Assembly (NCBI GenBank): GCA_017893485.1
Contig: CM030360.1
Span: 145,204,516 to 145,268,515, forward strand
Length of the DNA stretch: 64,000 nt
Source of the DNA: Hemerocallis citrina
Lineage: Eukaryota; Streptophyta; Magnoliopsida; Asparagales; Asphodelaceae
Direction: 5' to 3'
Under the pieces are notes generated by a model that searched no databases, was not told the DNA's origin, and saw only the letters and a list, made by a program, of their open reading frames with translations. A program made the translations under genes and the position numbers. Positions within the stretch are counted from its first letter, which is position 1; each line of letters starts with the position of its first letter. Below, in pieces: positions 12,175-22,321 of the stretch.

Positions 12175-12897
12175 ATGCCTCAAAATCCTCAACCTCAGCA
12201 CTACAAATTGCTGAACCGTAACTCTAGTCTTTGCCCTCTTTTCGGGTCAGCAGCAGCAGCATCCACTCCATATTTTTCCTCTTCAAACTCCACTTCAATC
12301 ACCCTTGACAACTATCTTTACTCAACTCCTCACACCAGCTACTCAACTGCAGCCCCTCCTGATCACAACGCCTATGGGAAGGGAAGCCCACCAGCAATCC
12401 GAGATCCTTATGCTTTTGATGGGTTGGGTTTCGGGACAACTACGGCTACTGTTACCACCCCTTCCACCTCTTCATTTCTTGTTGGTTCTCACGCACAATC
12501 CAGCAACCCGCCTACCGTTCGACGAAATTCCCCAGAGAAACAGACTATGAATTCACAAGATTTCAGCCCTATTCCCTCGAACTCCAACTGCTCATCAAGT
12601 GTTCGACCAAATGCTTCTTCGATTCTGTCAACCCAAATCACCCCTGAAACGATGCTAGATTACTATTGCGATATTTGTCTGGTTGATTGCTCCTACAAAA
12701 GGTACAAATACAACCGGTTGAGAGATTATTATTTGTGCATTGGTTGTTTTACTCGTGAAGAATCGGAGTTGAGATTAGATCTGTTAGATTACAGTTACAT
12801 AGACGATGATGAGAGAAAATTTGAGGTGCTAGAATACCACTGCAATCGTTGTCTCCTCAATTGTACCACAAGCACTACCGCTGCAACAAATTCTTAG
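12175..12897 (+). CDS. ORF 1 of the element: Ser/Pro-rich leader plus ZZ-type zinc finger
   Basis: The frame is open from inside the LTR; the first ATG after the primer site is at 12175 and gives 240 codons. Residues 1-160 are Ser/Pro/Thr-rich and unrecognised. From about 12661 comes a zinc-finger-like segment (CDICLVDC ... LCIGCF) whose Cys spacing matches the ZZ finger of the plant SWI/SNF subunit SWI3D. A second similar segment begins at about 12838 (HCNRCLLNC) but the frame is lost near 12860; its remainder ([15 protein letters not shown]) continues at the start of ORF 2. One cysteine of the first finger is replaced by tyrosine. The SWI3D assignment rests on spacing and general resemblance. 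Whether this ORF is translated is unknown. Confidence 0.55.
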   Translation: MPQNPQPQHYKLLNRNSSLCPLFGSAAAASTPYFSSSNSTSITLDNYLYSTPHTSYSTAAPPDHNAYGKGSPPAIRDPYAFDGLGFGTTTATVTTPSTSSFLVGSHAQSSNPPTVRRNSPEKQTMNSQDFSPIPSNSNCSSSVRPNASSILSTQITPETMLDYYCDICLVDCSYKRYKYNRLRDYYLCIGCFTREESELRLDLLDYSYIDDDERKFEVLEYHCNRCLLNCTTSTTAATNS

Positions 12898-14441
12898 ACT
12901 ACCATTTGTGCCCCATTTGTTTGACTAATGAAGACTTTGAATTGGGTTTGACTCCAAGAGACTTTCTTCTTGTAAAGACGTTGGGTAGTCAAGGAGTTTC
13001 ACCTACTCAAGTTGATGTTGTTTCTGAGGAGAATGATGGTGAATTGGCAGTCGAGAACAATGAAGAAGACCAAGAAAGTGAAGCATCAAAGCAAGATGCT
13101 GAGGCATCTTCAAGTCAGTATTTCAACAATCCTGAAGGTCCCTTTTCCCCTAAGCCAATGCCAGTTGTGGAAGTTTCTTTAGGTGAAATTCAATCCACGG
13201 TGATTGCTGTTTTGGAAGAGAATGTGGAAGCTTTAGTGGAGCAACACCGGTGTATCAATATTGGAAGCCTTTATGCTCAGGTCAAAGGGCTGCACCCTTG
13301 GGCTGATGCTAAACTCGTGAAGGAAGTAATTGATGCCAAGCTTGTTGAGATTCTTAGTGAGAGGACTGCAGAAGATGATAAAAAGCCTTTGAGAAAGAAG
13401 AAAGAAATACCTGTGAAAGATGATGTGGAACAGAAGAATATTACTTCTCCTTCTGCCGCACTAGTAGTTGAGGAGTTAAATCCATTTTCCATGTTTCCAT
13501 CACCTAAAGAGAACTTCAAGGCGGAAGAATTAAAGAGAAAGTCCAATGAGCCTTATGCATACAAGCGGGACAAAAGTCATACAGCAAACCAACTCCAAGA
13601 TATTTACAGTCAACTCAAAAATGATGAAGAGCATTTGGAAGATGGCGTGTCAGTTGCAGGAAGAATTGTTCCTTGTAGAGCATTTGGTAAACTTGCTTTC
13701 TTGACGCTAAGAGACGACTTGGGAACAATCCAGCTTTCCTGTGAGAAAGAAGGCCTTGTAGAGAATCAGTTTGAACAGTCGAAGACATATGTGTACATTG
13801 GTGAATGGCAACTCATGTATATACATTCGACAAAAGCCCAACAGATAATTGAGTTAAAGAGTCTACGCTGCCAAATTGATGAGCTATTTCCTTCTAGTAA
13901 GGAAACTGTGCTTCACTACGATGAGGTAGAGAAAGTAGATTTTGGAACCCATGTAGATATGCATACTGTTGATTGTTCATTTACAGTGACATTCAATCAC
14001 ATGTTTAATCCATTGCTTGAGGCTTCAAGGGTGGCTACCAATCTGAGAATTAAGGAATCTGGATGCTTTTCTTACAAGATGAAAGAGAGCTATGTTGCAG
14101 CATTGTCTATTTTCAACCATATTAAGTGTTCAGAAGATGTTGTTGAAAGAACAAATTCGAAGGTATCACATGCTGTTTGTGATCTGGGTCTATCAAGAGC
14201 GAAGCGATTTGTTTTTGATCCAGGATCTGAGGTTGTCGAGAATGAGAAGGACAAGACCCATCCAAATGCTGAGCGGATGTGCATACCTGCACCAAGTGTC
14301 GAGCAATTTGTTAATGTTGTAAAAGCAACGGTTCTAGCAGACAAGCATTGGGTTCCTCCTGCAGGGAAGGGATCCATGTACAAGTGCTGTGTTCCCATTT
14401 TTGTTGGAGTAGGAGGCAACTGGATCCTGAAACGATTGTGA
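12849..14441 (+). CDS. ORF 2 of the element: chimera of five or six host-gene fragments
   Basis: A 530-codon open frame, read from the first codon after the ORF 1 frameshift. Reading along it: residues 1-45, rest of a ZZ finger; about 103-224, N-terminal domain of glutaminyl-tRNA synthetase; about 225-320, OB-fold region of organellar lysyl-tRNA synthetase; about 350-405, methionine aminopeptidase 2; about 412-453, a segment resembling cohesin factor PDS5; about 470-520, branched-chain aminotransferase. No introns are present, so the sources were spliced mRNAs. No fragment contains a complete catalytic domain, so enzymatic activity is not expected; a chimeric protein or a source of small RNA are both possible. 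The preservation of one frame through five junctions is notable. Confidence 0.75.
   Translation: MSPQLYHKHYRCNKFLDYHLCPICLTNEDFELGLTPRDFLLVKTLGSQGVSPTQVDVVSEENDGELAVENNEEDQESEASKQDAEASSSQYFNNPEGPFSPKPMPVVEVSLGEIQSTVIAVLEENVEALVEQHRCINIGSLYAQVKGLHPWADAKLVKEVIDAKLVEILSERTAEDDKKPLRKKKEIPVKDDVEQKNITSPSAALVVEELNPFSMFPSPKENFKAEELKRKSNEPYAYKRDKSHTANQLQDIYSQLKNDEEHLEDGVSVAGRIVPCRAFGKLAFLTLRDDLGTIQLSCEKEGLVENQFEQSKTYVYIGEWQLMYIHSTKAQQIIELKSLRCQIDELFPSSKETVLHYDEVEKVDFGTHVDMHTVDCSFTVTFNHMFNPLLEASRVATNLRIKESGCFSYKMKESYVAALSIFNHIKCSEDVVERTNSKVSHAVCDLGLSRAKRFVFDPGSEVVENEKDKTHPNAERMCIPAPSVEQFVNVVKATVLADKHWVPPAGKGSMYKCCVPIFVGVGGNWILKRL
13155..13521 (+). pseudogene. Captured fragment: glutaminyl-tRNA synthetase N-terminal domain
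   Basis: The translation reads [19 protein letters not shown], then [20 protein letters not shown], then [17 protein letters not shown]. This is the non-catalytic N-terminal domain of plant GlnRS and the linker leading to the catalytic core, which is not included. Confidence 0.8.
13522..13820 (+). pseudogene. Captured fragment: lysyl-tRNA synthetase anticodon-binding region
   Basis: The segment [20 protein letters not shown] followed by [20 protein letters not shown] and [19 protein letters not shown] matches the OB-fold of the organellar-type plant LysRS. It joins directly in frame to the GlnRS fragment and stops before the catalytic domain. Confidence 0.85.
13890..14065 (+). pseudogene. 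Captured fragment: methionine aminopeptidase 2
   Basis: The translation [14 protein letters not shown] ... [17 protein letters not shown] is the MetAP2 core strand region. Two metal-binding aspartates (in DFGTH and TVDC) are retained, but the glycine after THVD is methionine here and the rest of the catalytic domain is absent. Confidence 0.82.
14082..14210 (+). pseudogene. Captured fragment: possibly cohesin factor PDS5-like
   Basis: The stretch [20 protein letters not shown] followed by DLGLSRAKR resembles a HEAT-repeat segment of plant PDS5-type cohesion proteins. Recall-based and short, so tentative. Confidence 0.4.
14256..14420 (+). pseudogene. Captured fragment: branched-chain aminotransferase
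   Basis: The translation [20 protein letters not shown], then [11 protein letters not shown], is a conserved N-terminal part of PLP-dependent branched-chain aminotransferases. The PLP lysine lies outside the fragment. The frame changes to that of ORF 3 at about 14415. Confidence 0.85.
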
Positions 14442-15538
14442 GCTCTGTCTTTGATGGATCAGCCGACTTCAGTTACCCTTCTGAATCAGAGTTCCAACTA
14501 TATAGAATTCTTGAAGTGGATTATGGTGCGAGGCATGCTAGGTTGCAAATTTGTGCATCATTCATTCGGATTGCAAGAGTTGCTGACCAAAGTCTACTTC
14601 CTCACATGAAGGGTTTGGCATCTGTGCAGATGCTCATGCAATTTGAACAAGGAATTGGAAGGCACATACCTGAATTATTTGATATAATTTGTGGCACATC
14701 CACTGGTGGTATGCTCGCAATTGCTCTTACGATAAAACAAGTCACCCTGGATCACTGTGAGGAAATATACAAACGATTAGGGAAACCTGTGTTTGCTGAA
14801 CCTATTAATCTTGAAACAAAAAGGAGACAAGAAGAGATGAAAGCCAAAGAAGCTCAAAGCAGAGCAGTAACTGAATATGGGGAATTAACACTTATTACTG
14901 TTGATATTTCACAAGTTTCAACAAATGAAAGGGGGTCACTCAGACCTCCAATGTTGCAGGTAGCTCAATTGGCCTCATTTCAACATGCTCCTTCTATACC
15001 ACCATTCATAGCAATACCCAGGCCGACCAGAATGAATGAGGAGGATATAATTAGTCAAAGAGAGGTAGAAGATAGAAAAGTTAGTGAAGTTGTAGTTGCA
15101 GGTGGAGGGATCTCCGTAACAGTCACCTACTTTCCTCATGAACAAAAATGGCCCATTGGACCTCTCGTTGTTGTTGGTGTCAGAGATGAAGTTCTTTGGC
15201 TCACTGACAGGTATATTTGTGCACATGCTTTGGTTCTCAACCATCTAAGTATCCATTACCGGTGTCTTGCTGCCTATGGAGATGTTGTTAGTGCAATGGA
15301 ATGGGTTAGTAGGCTTGGCCGTGAGCACCGCGATGATCTGACACAATTCACGCTTGGAATGAGACATGCAACTGAAGCTCTTCATTTACCAGGAATATCT
15401 AAAAGGTTGGAGTTTGACTTGGTCATGCAGAGCAGTGACTTGAAAAGAGCTCCTCATTGCCTGTTGACAATGAGCTGCAGGGATGTTGTGCAAGAAAATG
15501 CCAGCACAGATATACCAAGATGGAACTCCATTCAATGA
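14415..15538 (+). CDS. ORF 3 of the element: exportin-like, phospholipase and TWD40-1 fragments
   Basis: An open frame running from about 14348 (its own sense begins near 14415) to the TGA at 15536-15538, up to 396 codons. It starts with an unassigned piece, then a HASTY/exportin-5-like piece. It switches to a patatin-type phospholipase at the shared atgaaggg word (14606-14613). From about 14807 it continues with a large piece of the TSET adaptor subunit TWD40-1 ([39 protein letters not shown]). No introns. After 15538 the homology to known families ends. Confidence 0.65.
14520..14613 (+). pseudogene. Captured fragment: possibly exportin-5/HASTY-like
   Basis: The segment [20 protein letters not shown] ending HMKG resembles a HEAT-repeat stretch of plant HASTY. 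The identification is by recall of the SLLPHMKG word and is tentative. Confidence 0.38.
14606..14806 (+). pseudogene. Captured fragment: patatin-like phospholipase A
   Basis: The translation [16 protein letters not shown] ... [19 protein letters not shown] ... [15 protein letters not shown] matches plant calcium-independent, patatin-domain phospholipase. It includes the nucleophile elbow GTSTG (GxSxG). The oxyanion glycine run and the catalytic Asp are not within the fragment, so it is not a working enzyme. Confidence 0.85.
14807..15500 (+). pseudogene. Captured fragment: TWD40-1-like (TSET complex)
   Basis: About 230 codons resembling the region downstream of the WD40 repeats of TWD40-1, a subunit of the plant TSET/TPLATE membrane-trafficking adaptor: [71 protein letters not shown]. 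It is the longest captured piece. Confidence 0.65.
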
Positions 15539-15770
15539 TCAAGTTCATGACAGACGATACATACCTGGTTCTTATATCCCTCTCGAGTACTGTTATTATA
15601 TAAGTTCCATTGAAGTTGTGATGAAGATACCGGCTTTAAGTTTTACAACCAAAGGAGGAAGATGCGTAGGGAAGAAATATGGGATATTATCACATATTGG
15701 AGATGTTTTGGGAGAGGCCCCTTAAGGTTGAAAAAGATCGTCACGTTGACCTTGAGGACAAGGTCAAATT
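15501..15770 (+). other. Unassigned 3' interior of the element
   Basis: The last 270 bp before the right LTR. One frame is open over 15483-15725 but is not recognised. The end, with the word gaccttgaggacaaggtc, resembles the end of the pol gene in many plant LTR elements and may be a true retroelement remnant. Confidence 0.4.
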
Positions 15771-15783
15771 AAGGGGGAAGGAT
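15771..15783 (+). promoter_or_regulatory. Polypurine tract
   Basis: aagggggaaggat lies immediately before the right LTR, the expected primer for plus-strand synthesis. Confidence 0.85.
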
Positions 15784-16135
15784 TGATACAGTTCTTAAAA
15801 TTGTATCTTTTTACGTATCAGCCCTTTTATTTACGTATCAGTCCTCTTGGGAATTTCTTTCTTTTAGGGGTTTATTTGCAAAGTTAGTAGTTTTTGTAAT
15901 AAAGCCCACGGGCTTGCACGTGCTAGTGTTGTCATCCTCCTCCATTCTCTTTATATTGAGATGGGGCTTTTTGTATGGGTTTATGTTGAATGAATATGAT
16001 TTAATCTTCTATCTTCCCCTCCTTCCCTCTCTTCTTCTTCCTCCTTGCTCTGTTTTCTTCCTTTTTCTTATTTGACTCATGGATGTTATTAGGAGTTGCA
16101 ACGATCTGTCGTTCAATCGGATCAGGACCGTAACA
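15784..16135 (+). repeat. Right LTR of the gene-capturing element
   Basis: 352 bp, the direct repeat of 11638-11989 with about 12 substitutions and no indels by hand count; flanked on the right by the target duplication gagag. Confidence 0.93.
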
Positions 16136-17214
16136 GAGAGCCTCTATATGCGATGAGACGACTCTAATTTCATCTCATTAACCGAATTCTCATTCTAATT
16201 TTTAATTTTTTGTGTGCAGAGGATTACTCAGTTTTTTGCTGACTCGAATTTTGTGTGTGCATGAGATTTTAATTCAGAGATGTATGATTGTTTTATTTTT
16301 GGATTTAAAAATTTTTAATTTAGTAATTTATTTGATGAGTTTTTTATTGATTTTGATTTAAGGTGTACGCAAGTGAGAGATGGATTATTTGGTGGCCTCA
16401 ATTTGGGCTTCCAAACCATAGCAGGACAGGTAAGCTGACTAGCAACCTAAAATAACTTGACAAATATGCAACATTAATTTCTTTACTACAAGAGAAAATA
16501 CTATCGTAAAGTGTTCCCTTCACTGGTTATTAGAAACCATGGATAACATAACATGTAACAACTTTTAGTGTATGTTTGGATATATAGAATTGGGATGACT
16601 GGAGTTTACCGGTGAAGGGTACAAACTCTCCACTCAAGAAAGACAGCTAAAATAAATTTGTTATTTATCCTTTTTGATTTTTTTTATAAAGGTGCAATGG
16701 GGAGATAAAGTGGAGATAAAAGAAATGATTAGCTTGGATTAGAGTTTTGAGAACTTCATGTATTTTATTTTGGTTGAAATAATAATAAAAGGTATTTCAA
16801 TTGCAAACTGAGTCTCAGACAAACAAATATTTAGATTATTAATATTGTAGATACCTTCACACATGAACTTGCGTTGCCATTGTATTTAAATATGCTCATA
16901 GTGGTTATGGGATTAGAGTAAGCTCTATAAAATCTATATGATAATGCCCTTGCATAACTATTACAAGCATCTAAAAGTGATGCTAAAGTTAAAAAAAACT
17001 CTATACAGTGTTTGTAACAAACTATATGCATTCCAGGTAAGTTCAAGCTAATGATTAAGAAGGCGATGGTTGAGCTTAAAGATAGATATATTGCTTTCTC
17101 ATATAATATGTTTGCTACTTTAATTAATTTGCTGGACCACTAAAACTATTTTATAGAATCAAACCAGGTGCACAATCTGAAAACGTGCCATAGGCACGTG
17201 TCAACAGGCAAACC
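16136..17214. other. Unannotated A/T-rich DNA
   Basis: Continuation of the target sequence of the preceding element. No ORF, RNA gene or repeat with clear ends was recognised. Confidence 0.4.
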
Positions 17215-17466
17215 TAGTATTATGACAAGTTCCACGAAATTAAACATTATTTCTGTCAAGCCATAAAACTCAGGTCATTGCGGCGATAGCGATATACCAC
17301 GCTTCCCTCATTTTATGTCTCTCACTAGCAACTGTGGATCATGTCCACAGATCTTCATAGACCCTAGGATATATCGATGTGCCAAGGGCTAACAGTACCT
17401 CACACAAAATGGCCTTACTTCTGAGGCATTCCAAGAAGAGTTAAGCTTTTGATTCCGTGTGAGTAT
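17215..17466 (-). pseudogene. LINE tail (C-terminal end of ORF2)
   Basis: The minus-strand reading includes WYIAIAAMT, a stop, then VLWLDRNNV, the typical C-terminal motif of plant LINE ORF2 proteins. Broken by stop codons. Confidence 0.6.
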
Positions 17467-17965
17467 TGTAACATCCCGTATAATTTATTTTAATACATTT
17501 GTCCATTTTTGCACGTGCAACACACGTGCAAATTTCATCTTTATTTTTTCTTTCCTCTCATTCAAAATTATTTTTAGTAGTATGCATGAGTCTCCATTTA
17601 TTTTTTTTGTCTTTTATTAAACTCATAAGCCTAAGAGTAGATTCTAAGCCCACTAGATTAATTAATTAAATTAAAAACAAGCCAACAAAGCAAGCCCACT
17701 ACTTAATCCTACAATTAATTATGCATGGTCTCACACATGACATGTAACAATAAGTTGACACACAAATAAAAGTATAGAATCGTATAAAATAAATGAGAAT
17801 GGGTGTGCACTTGTGCACTACACGTGCACATGTGTGTACAAAGGAGGGGAGGCCGGATTTTAGAGAGTGAAAGAAGTGGAGAGAGTGGGAGAGTGGGAGA
17901 GTGGAGAGAGTGGGTGGTTATTTGATTGTGAAATCAAATCCTAGCCATCCAATTATTCTATAAAT

Positions 17966-19234
17966 TGATGGAACTGCTATGATTCCCAGGACCACGGATT
18001 GGTGTGCGTATCGATCATAAAAGCTTAACAGATTTAATACGTGATCTAACCCTTTATAGCGGAATCTAGGGTTCACGAATTATACCTGCGATGAGAAGAA
18101 GACGATAGTTTCTAGCAACCTCGAGCCGTCAGCGACCCCAAGATCTTCTGCACGTATTCCTTCCTCGGGTTGGACGTCGGGTGGGCGACGGTCTCCCAAC
18201 CTTTCTTCTCCTTGGCTGACCTCTCTTTCTCTCCTTACGTGAATCACGAATTTAGAGAAAACTTCTTATCTCTGATGATAATATGACGGCCAGAGAATTG
18301 AGGATATATATATAAGGCTACGGCAGGGACCATGAGGAGAAATTAGGGTTAGGTCTCCTAACGAATTGGGTATCCCGTGTTCAGCCCGAACACACAACCC
18401 AGGCCCATTAACAATAGCTCGGTCCACTAAAGAGCTATTGTTGCACTACCTTCCTAATCCCAAATTATATTTATGGGCTCCTTTTATTATATGCTCGTTC
18501 AGCTCCCCATGTTAAGATATCGAATGTCCGTCGATCAAATTAAGTTACTGACAACTATATTGATCAATATCTTTTATCCTTAAGTAGTACCACTCAACTT
18601 TATTTGTCATGTCGGATGTAATCCACCTGCAGGGTTTACATGACAATCCTTATGAGCTCCTTAAGGGGACATCATCAACCCGACGTATCGGGACATGGAT
18701 TCCTTTTACAATCAACAGCCCATCATACATACAATGCTATTACCCAATTCATAGAGGTTGTTGATCCATAATGAATCTCACTCTTTTATGAGTCAAAGTA
18801 ATGCACACTGCATATACATGTCTGTTATTATATCTGGATTAAGAGCATAAGCATCCATAATAACAGAGGTGTTTGTTCTCTTTTGTAGTCAGTACAAAGA
18901 GAACAACCTCAAGTGGTCCTGTTCAATTCACACAAAGTGTACTAGTGTAAACCTATAGTCAAGATAGACTAATACCAGATTACACTACAACCTTTCCAAT
19001 GGATTGTCCAAGTCCGTCTAGGTTGTGAACTATTTATATATTCCATAGGGAACTGATAATATGATCTTCTGTGTGTCACCTCACACCATATTATCAACCT
19101 TATAGAATATCAGATACTTGCATTAATATTATAATAAACACAATATGCAAACATATGCCCATATGATTCTCATTCAAAAAAATAAGAAAATAAAGTTAAT
19201 ACAAAAGTGATGCTTTCAGTATATAACCCTAACA
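17966..19234 (-). mobile_element. 1.27-kb LTR-like insertion nested in the solo LTR
   Basis: On the minus strand it starts TGTTAGGGTTATATACTG and ends CAGTTCCATCA, as in Ty1/copia-type LTRs. It interrupts the host LTR just after the TATA-like ctataaat; the host sequence resumes at ataccaccccc, matching the uninterrupted order (tataaataccccc) in the sister LTR at 24182. A clear 5-bp target duplication is not preserved. No ORFs of note; probably a solo LTR. Confidence 0.65.
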
Positions 19235-19240
19235 ATACCA

Positions 19241-19256
19241 CCCCCCCCCCCCCCCA
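19241..19256 (+). repeat. Poly(C) tract
   Basis: A run of 16 C just downstream of the interrupted TATA region of the solo LTR; the sister LTR has a longer run at the same place (about 24189-24212). Confidence 0.9.
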
Positions 19257-20093
19257 GTGCGTGTCTCTTGCACCCAAATTAAAAATTAAAAATTAAAGAG
19301 AGAAGAAAAGAAAGAGAGTTAGAGAGTTCTTGTGTTGCATTCTTGGAGGCTTGGAGTTGCTCTTGCTAGGAGGAGAAGGGCTAGGTGATCTTGTTGGAGC
19401 TAGGAGTTTCTAGGAGTTTTGTCCCTTCATTTTGCAAGTCTTCTTAAAAGGTGGGTGGTCTTAAATGCTTTCTAAAATTGTAGGATGAGCATGCTAGATT
19501 TAACTTATGAGTAATGTAGATTTATTTGATGTGATTAATGTAGATTACTCCATGATAGTGTGAATGTGCCAGGACTTGTGGAAATAATGTAGTGCCAAAT
19601 TGAATGGATAGATATCATGATGATTAGAGAGAAGAAAGTAATTTCTAATAACTTGTTGGCATGAAATCTACTAGTTTATGCATATTAAACTAATTATGTC
19701 AAATAATACAATTTTGCATGAAAGAGCCTAAAATCCCTATTGTAGTTAAGAAATTTGGTGTTAGCCTCACTAGTAAATTTTAAATTGGTATATGAGTTTA
19801 TAAAGTTGTTTATAAGTGGTACAAATTCTTATTTTTCAAAATTGGAGAAATGCAAAATTGATGTGTGCAATTAAGAGAGAAATGATTTGCAAAATATATA
19901 TGTTTATAATAAAAGTTTTATAATCGTTGTTTACTGTTTTCAAAGAGACTCAGTCTGAAAAAATTATTTACAGTTTATTAATAGAATAGATCGATTGAAT
20001 GATCGAGTTTTGTGAAAGAAAACTAATAACAGTGTCGTATGAACAAAAATCCCTTAACCTTTTTCATATCAGTAGTCACTGTTGGACATACTG

Positions 20094-20345
20094 GTTATCG
20101 GGTGTGGCCTAGTATTGTTACTGTAGCCGCAGTTTAGTCTTGGGTTCTGGGTTTGAAACCTGGCAGTCTCCTCTATTTTTTGTTTTGTTTTTATAAACCC
20201 AAAGTACTGGAACACAGTACTTACGACTTTCGGCCTGTCTTCATGATAGTGAAGTCTCTTGGACTCCTTGATCTTCGGTGGCGCCAGAGGACCCTTACTG
20301 TAGCAAGGGCGTGGGCTTGGGTTCGAAACCCGATAGCCCCATTTG
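20094..20345 (+). other. Two tRNA-like (Pol III box) modules in solo LTR i
   Basis: Two consecutive modules each carry ttactgtagc followed by a B-box-like word: gggtttgaaacc near 20150 and gggttcgaaaccc near 20322. They resemble decayed tRNA-derived SINE heads. A clean cloverleaf is not apparent. Confidence 0.4.
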
Positions 20346-21924
20346 ATATTTTTTTTGGTTATTTTGGGTTTTTGAAGAGTTTTAAATACAAATAAAATTT
20401 GGGAAAAATTGCTAATATTCCCTTAAAATGATTTAGATTTTATTAAAAATAATTTCCACAATATTTCATGTATGTTGTGAGAATTAAAAGTAGAATTTGG
20501 TATAGATAATGAGTTGAAGAATTCGGAAATTTCGTTTAAAAAATATGAATTTTGTTTTGATTAGAAGAAGATTAAAAATTGCAATACAATTGATTTTTTT
20601 TTTCTCTTAAAGAGATTCTATAATTATTTTGGTTGATTAAGAATACTAAATGTTGTTTAAAATACTATATGTGATTAATTTGCCAATGAGAATTGAAGTG
20701 AATCATTCTATGTTATGAGTTCATGAAAAGAAATGTTTTTTTTGAAAGAATTGTGAATACGGAAATGAATGAATGAACCATGAATGACACAAAAGTAAAA
20801 TAAATTGACTAAGTTATGAATAAAGTTGAAGATACGAATACAATGAAGTTTAATACATGATTATTGAAGGGTATGAGTATCCATGAATTCTAGAATATGA
20901 AAGGTTGTGATCTAGAAGTTTAGTGAGACCCCGGGTACCAGCAATTGTTGAATTGAATGATTGATTTATTTTGAGATATGACAATGTGAGCTATCTCGGT
21001 ATTTGTGTTTAAGTTTGGTAGGGGAAAAGCTAACTCTAGGTGTTATAATTTATTCATGTCTTGAACCTAAGAATTAGGCACTAAGTGAAGATGTAGTAAA
21101 CTTGGGCAATCATGAGTGGAGGGCCTCTATATAGTCAGGCGGTGTATTCCGGGACTATGGTTGCTTCCGATGGAGGCGAGCTTTTATTTAAATCTGGGAC
21201 TATAAGTAGTCAGGCGGATAGTATGCCATACTCCAGTGTATATAAGTATACCGAGCCTAGAGGGACACTGACGAGATGTTCGCACGATGAAGATTCTGTA
21301 TAGTCGGGCGGTGTATTCCGGAACTGAGATCCGTACTCGTGGAATGTCAAAATTTTGTTTTATTACCGGGTAGTAATCATGACGAGGGAACGAACCCTTT
21401 AATGTGCAGTATGTAGGTGCTTGCCCTCGGACCTATGTAGTATGAGATGCATAGAATCCGAACAAGTATGCATTAGTGTCATCTTAGCGTAAAACATCTG
21501 CATTAGGCATTAAGGCATTACATACACTTACATGTTTAGAGTAGTCACTTTTAACACTTTCTTTTACATTCAAGTTTGTGGTTGTTAAAATATTAAAGAC
21601 CGTTATACTTTCGGCATAGCGAGGATGGTCGTGTATAATATTTCGTCGGTTGTAAGCAACTGACGTGCCCACAGTTTTATATGCAGGACTTGGAATTTTA
21701 CAAGAAGACATAAAGTTGATTTGATGCTGATAATTATTCAATGTTAAAGTTGTTACAATTGTTTCTCATTATTGTACTTCAATTTACCTTCCGCTGTGTT
21801 ATTAAATGTAAAAGACTCTGTTGTAATAGAAATTTTCAAAATTCCTTGTAAAATTGTACGAAGTGAAGTGTAAAGATCCTGTGGAACTTCAAATTCAGCC
21901 TTATTTGGAATTCGGGGTGTTACA

Positions 21925-22321
21925 AGTATGGCAAAAGTCGCAGTTAGTGTCGATGTGCAGTTGTCTTTTAGCTAGGTCTCTCTAGTCAGAATCGCATCGC
22001 TGAGGACTTGTCAGATAAATACTCGAATTTTCTACCGGGCTTTGGTTTTCCATAGAATCGTAGACCATTTTGGACTATACCCTCTAAAGTGGATGTGGTT
22101 ATGCAGCAACCTAACCGTGAAGGAACCGTTCTTCTCCAACCCCCATGACTTCTGATTTGGGTCTTGAGAACATCTCACCCCATATTAACTAATATAAGAT
22201 TCTGATGCCTCTAATCTCAATTAAGATCCGGATCAAGCCGCGATCTGAAGGGGGGTCTCCAAGAACCACGCTTCCAAATTTTGACCATAGTAAAGTTAGG
22301 TTGAGAGGTAAGCTTGAAAAG
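21925..22321 (-). pseudogene. LINE ORF2 segment, non-open
   Basis: LINE sequence between the solo LTR and the RT C-terminal region, with many stop codons in all frames. Assigned by position and continuity only. Confidence 0.5.

Larger units (their letters stand above)
11638..16135 (+). mobile_element. Non-autonomous LTR retrotransposon packed with host-gene fragments
   Basis: A 4,498-bp element with two 352-bp LTRs (11638-11989 and 15784-16135), both starting TGATACAG and ending GACCGTAACA. A primer binding site matching initiator tRNA-Met follows the left LTR, a purine tract precedes the right LTR, and a 5-bp duplication gagag flanks it (11633-11637, 16136-16140). The LTRs differ at about 12 of 352 positions by hand count, mostly transitions. 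The interior has no gag, protease, reverse transcriptase or integrase. It carries intronless pieces of about eight host genes in three long ORFs: ZZ finger, GlnRS, LysRS, MetAP2, PDS5-like, BCAT, exportin-like, patatin phospholipase and TWD40-1. It must have been mobilised by enzymes supplied in trans. Each captured fragment is listed separately. Confidence 0.93.
17467..21924 (+). mobile_element. Giant solo LTR, family 1 copy i
   Basis: Starts TGTAACATCCCG and ends GGGGTGTTACA, with target duplication agtat (17462-17466, 21925-21929). Without the nested insertion at 17966-19234 it is about 3.2 kb. It shares with the copies at 23626 and 28981 a block containing ggacctatgtagtatgagat (about 21418-21480). 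No internal retrotransposon region is attached, so it is a solo LTR left by LTR-LTR recombination. Small ORFs inside it are not supported as genes. Confidence 0.88.
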
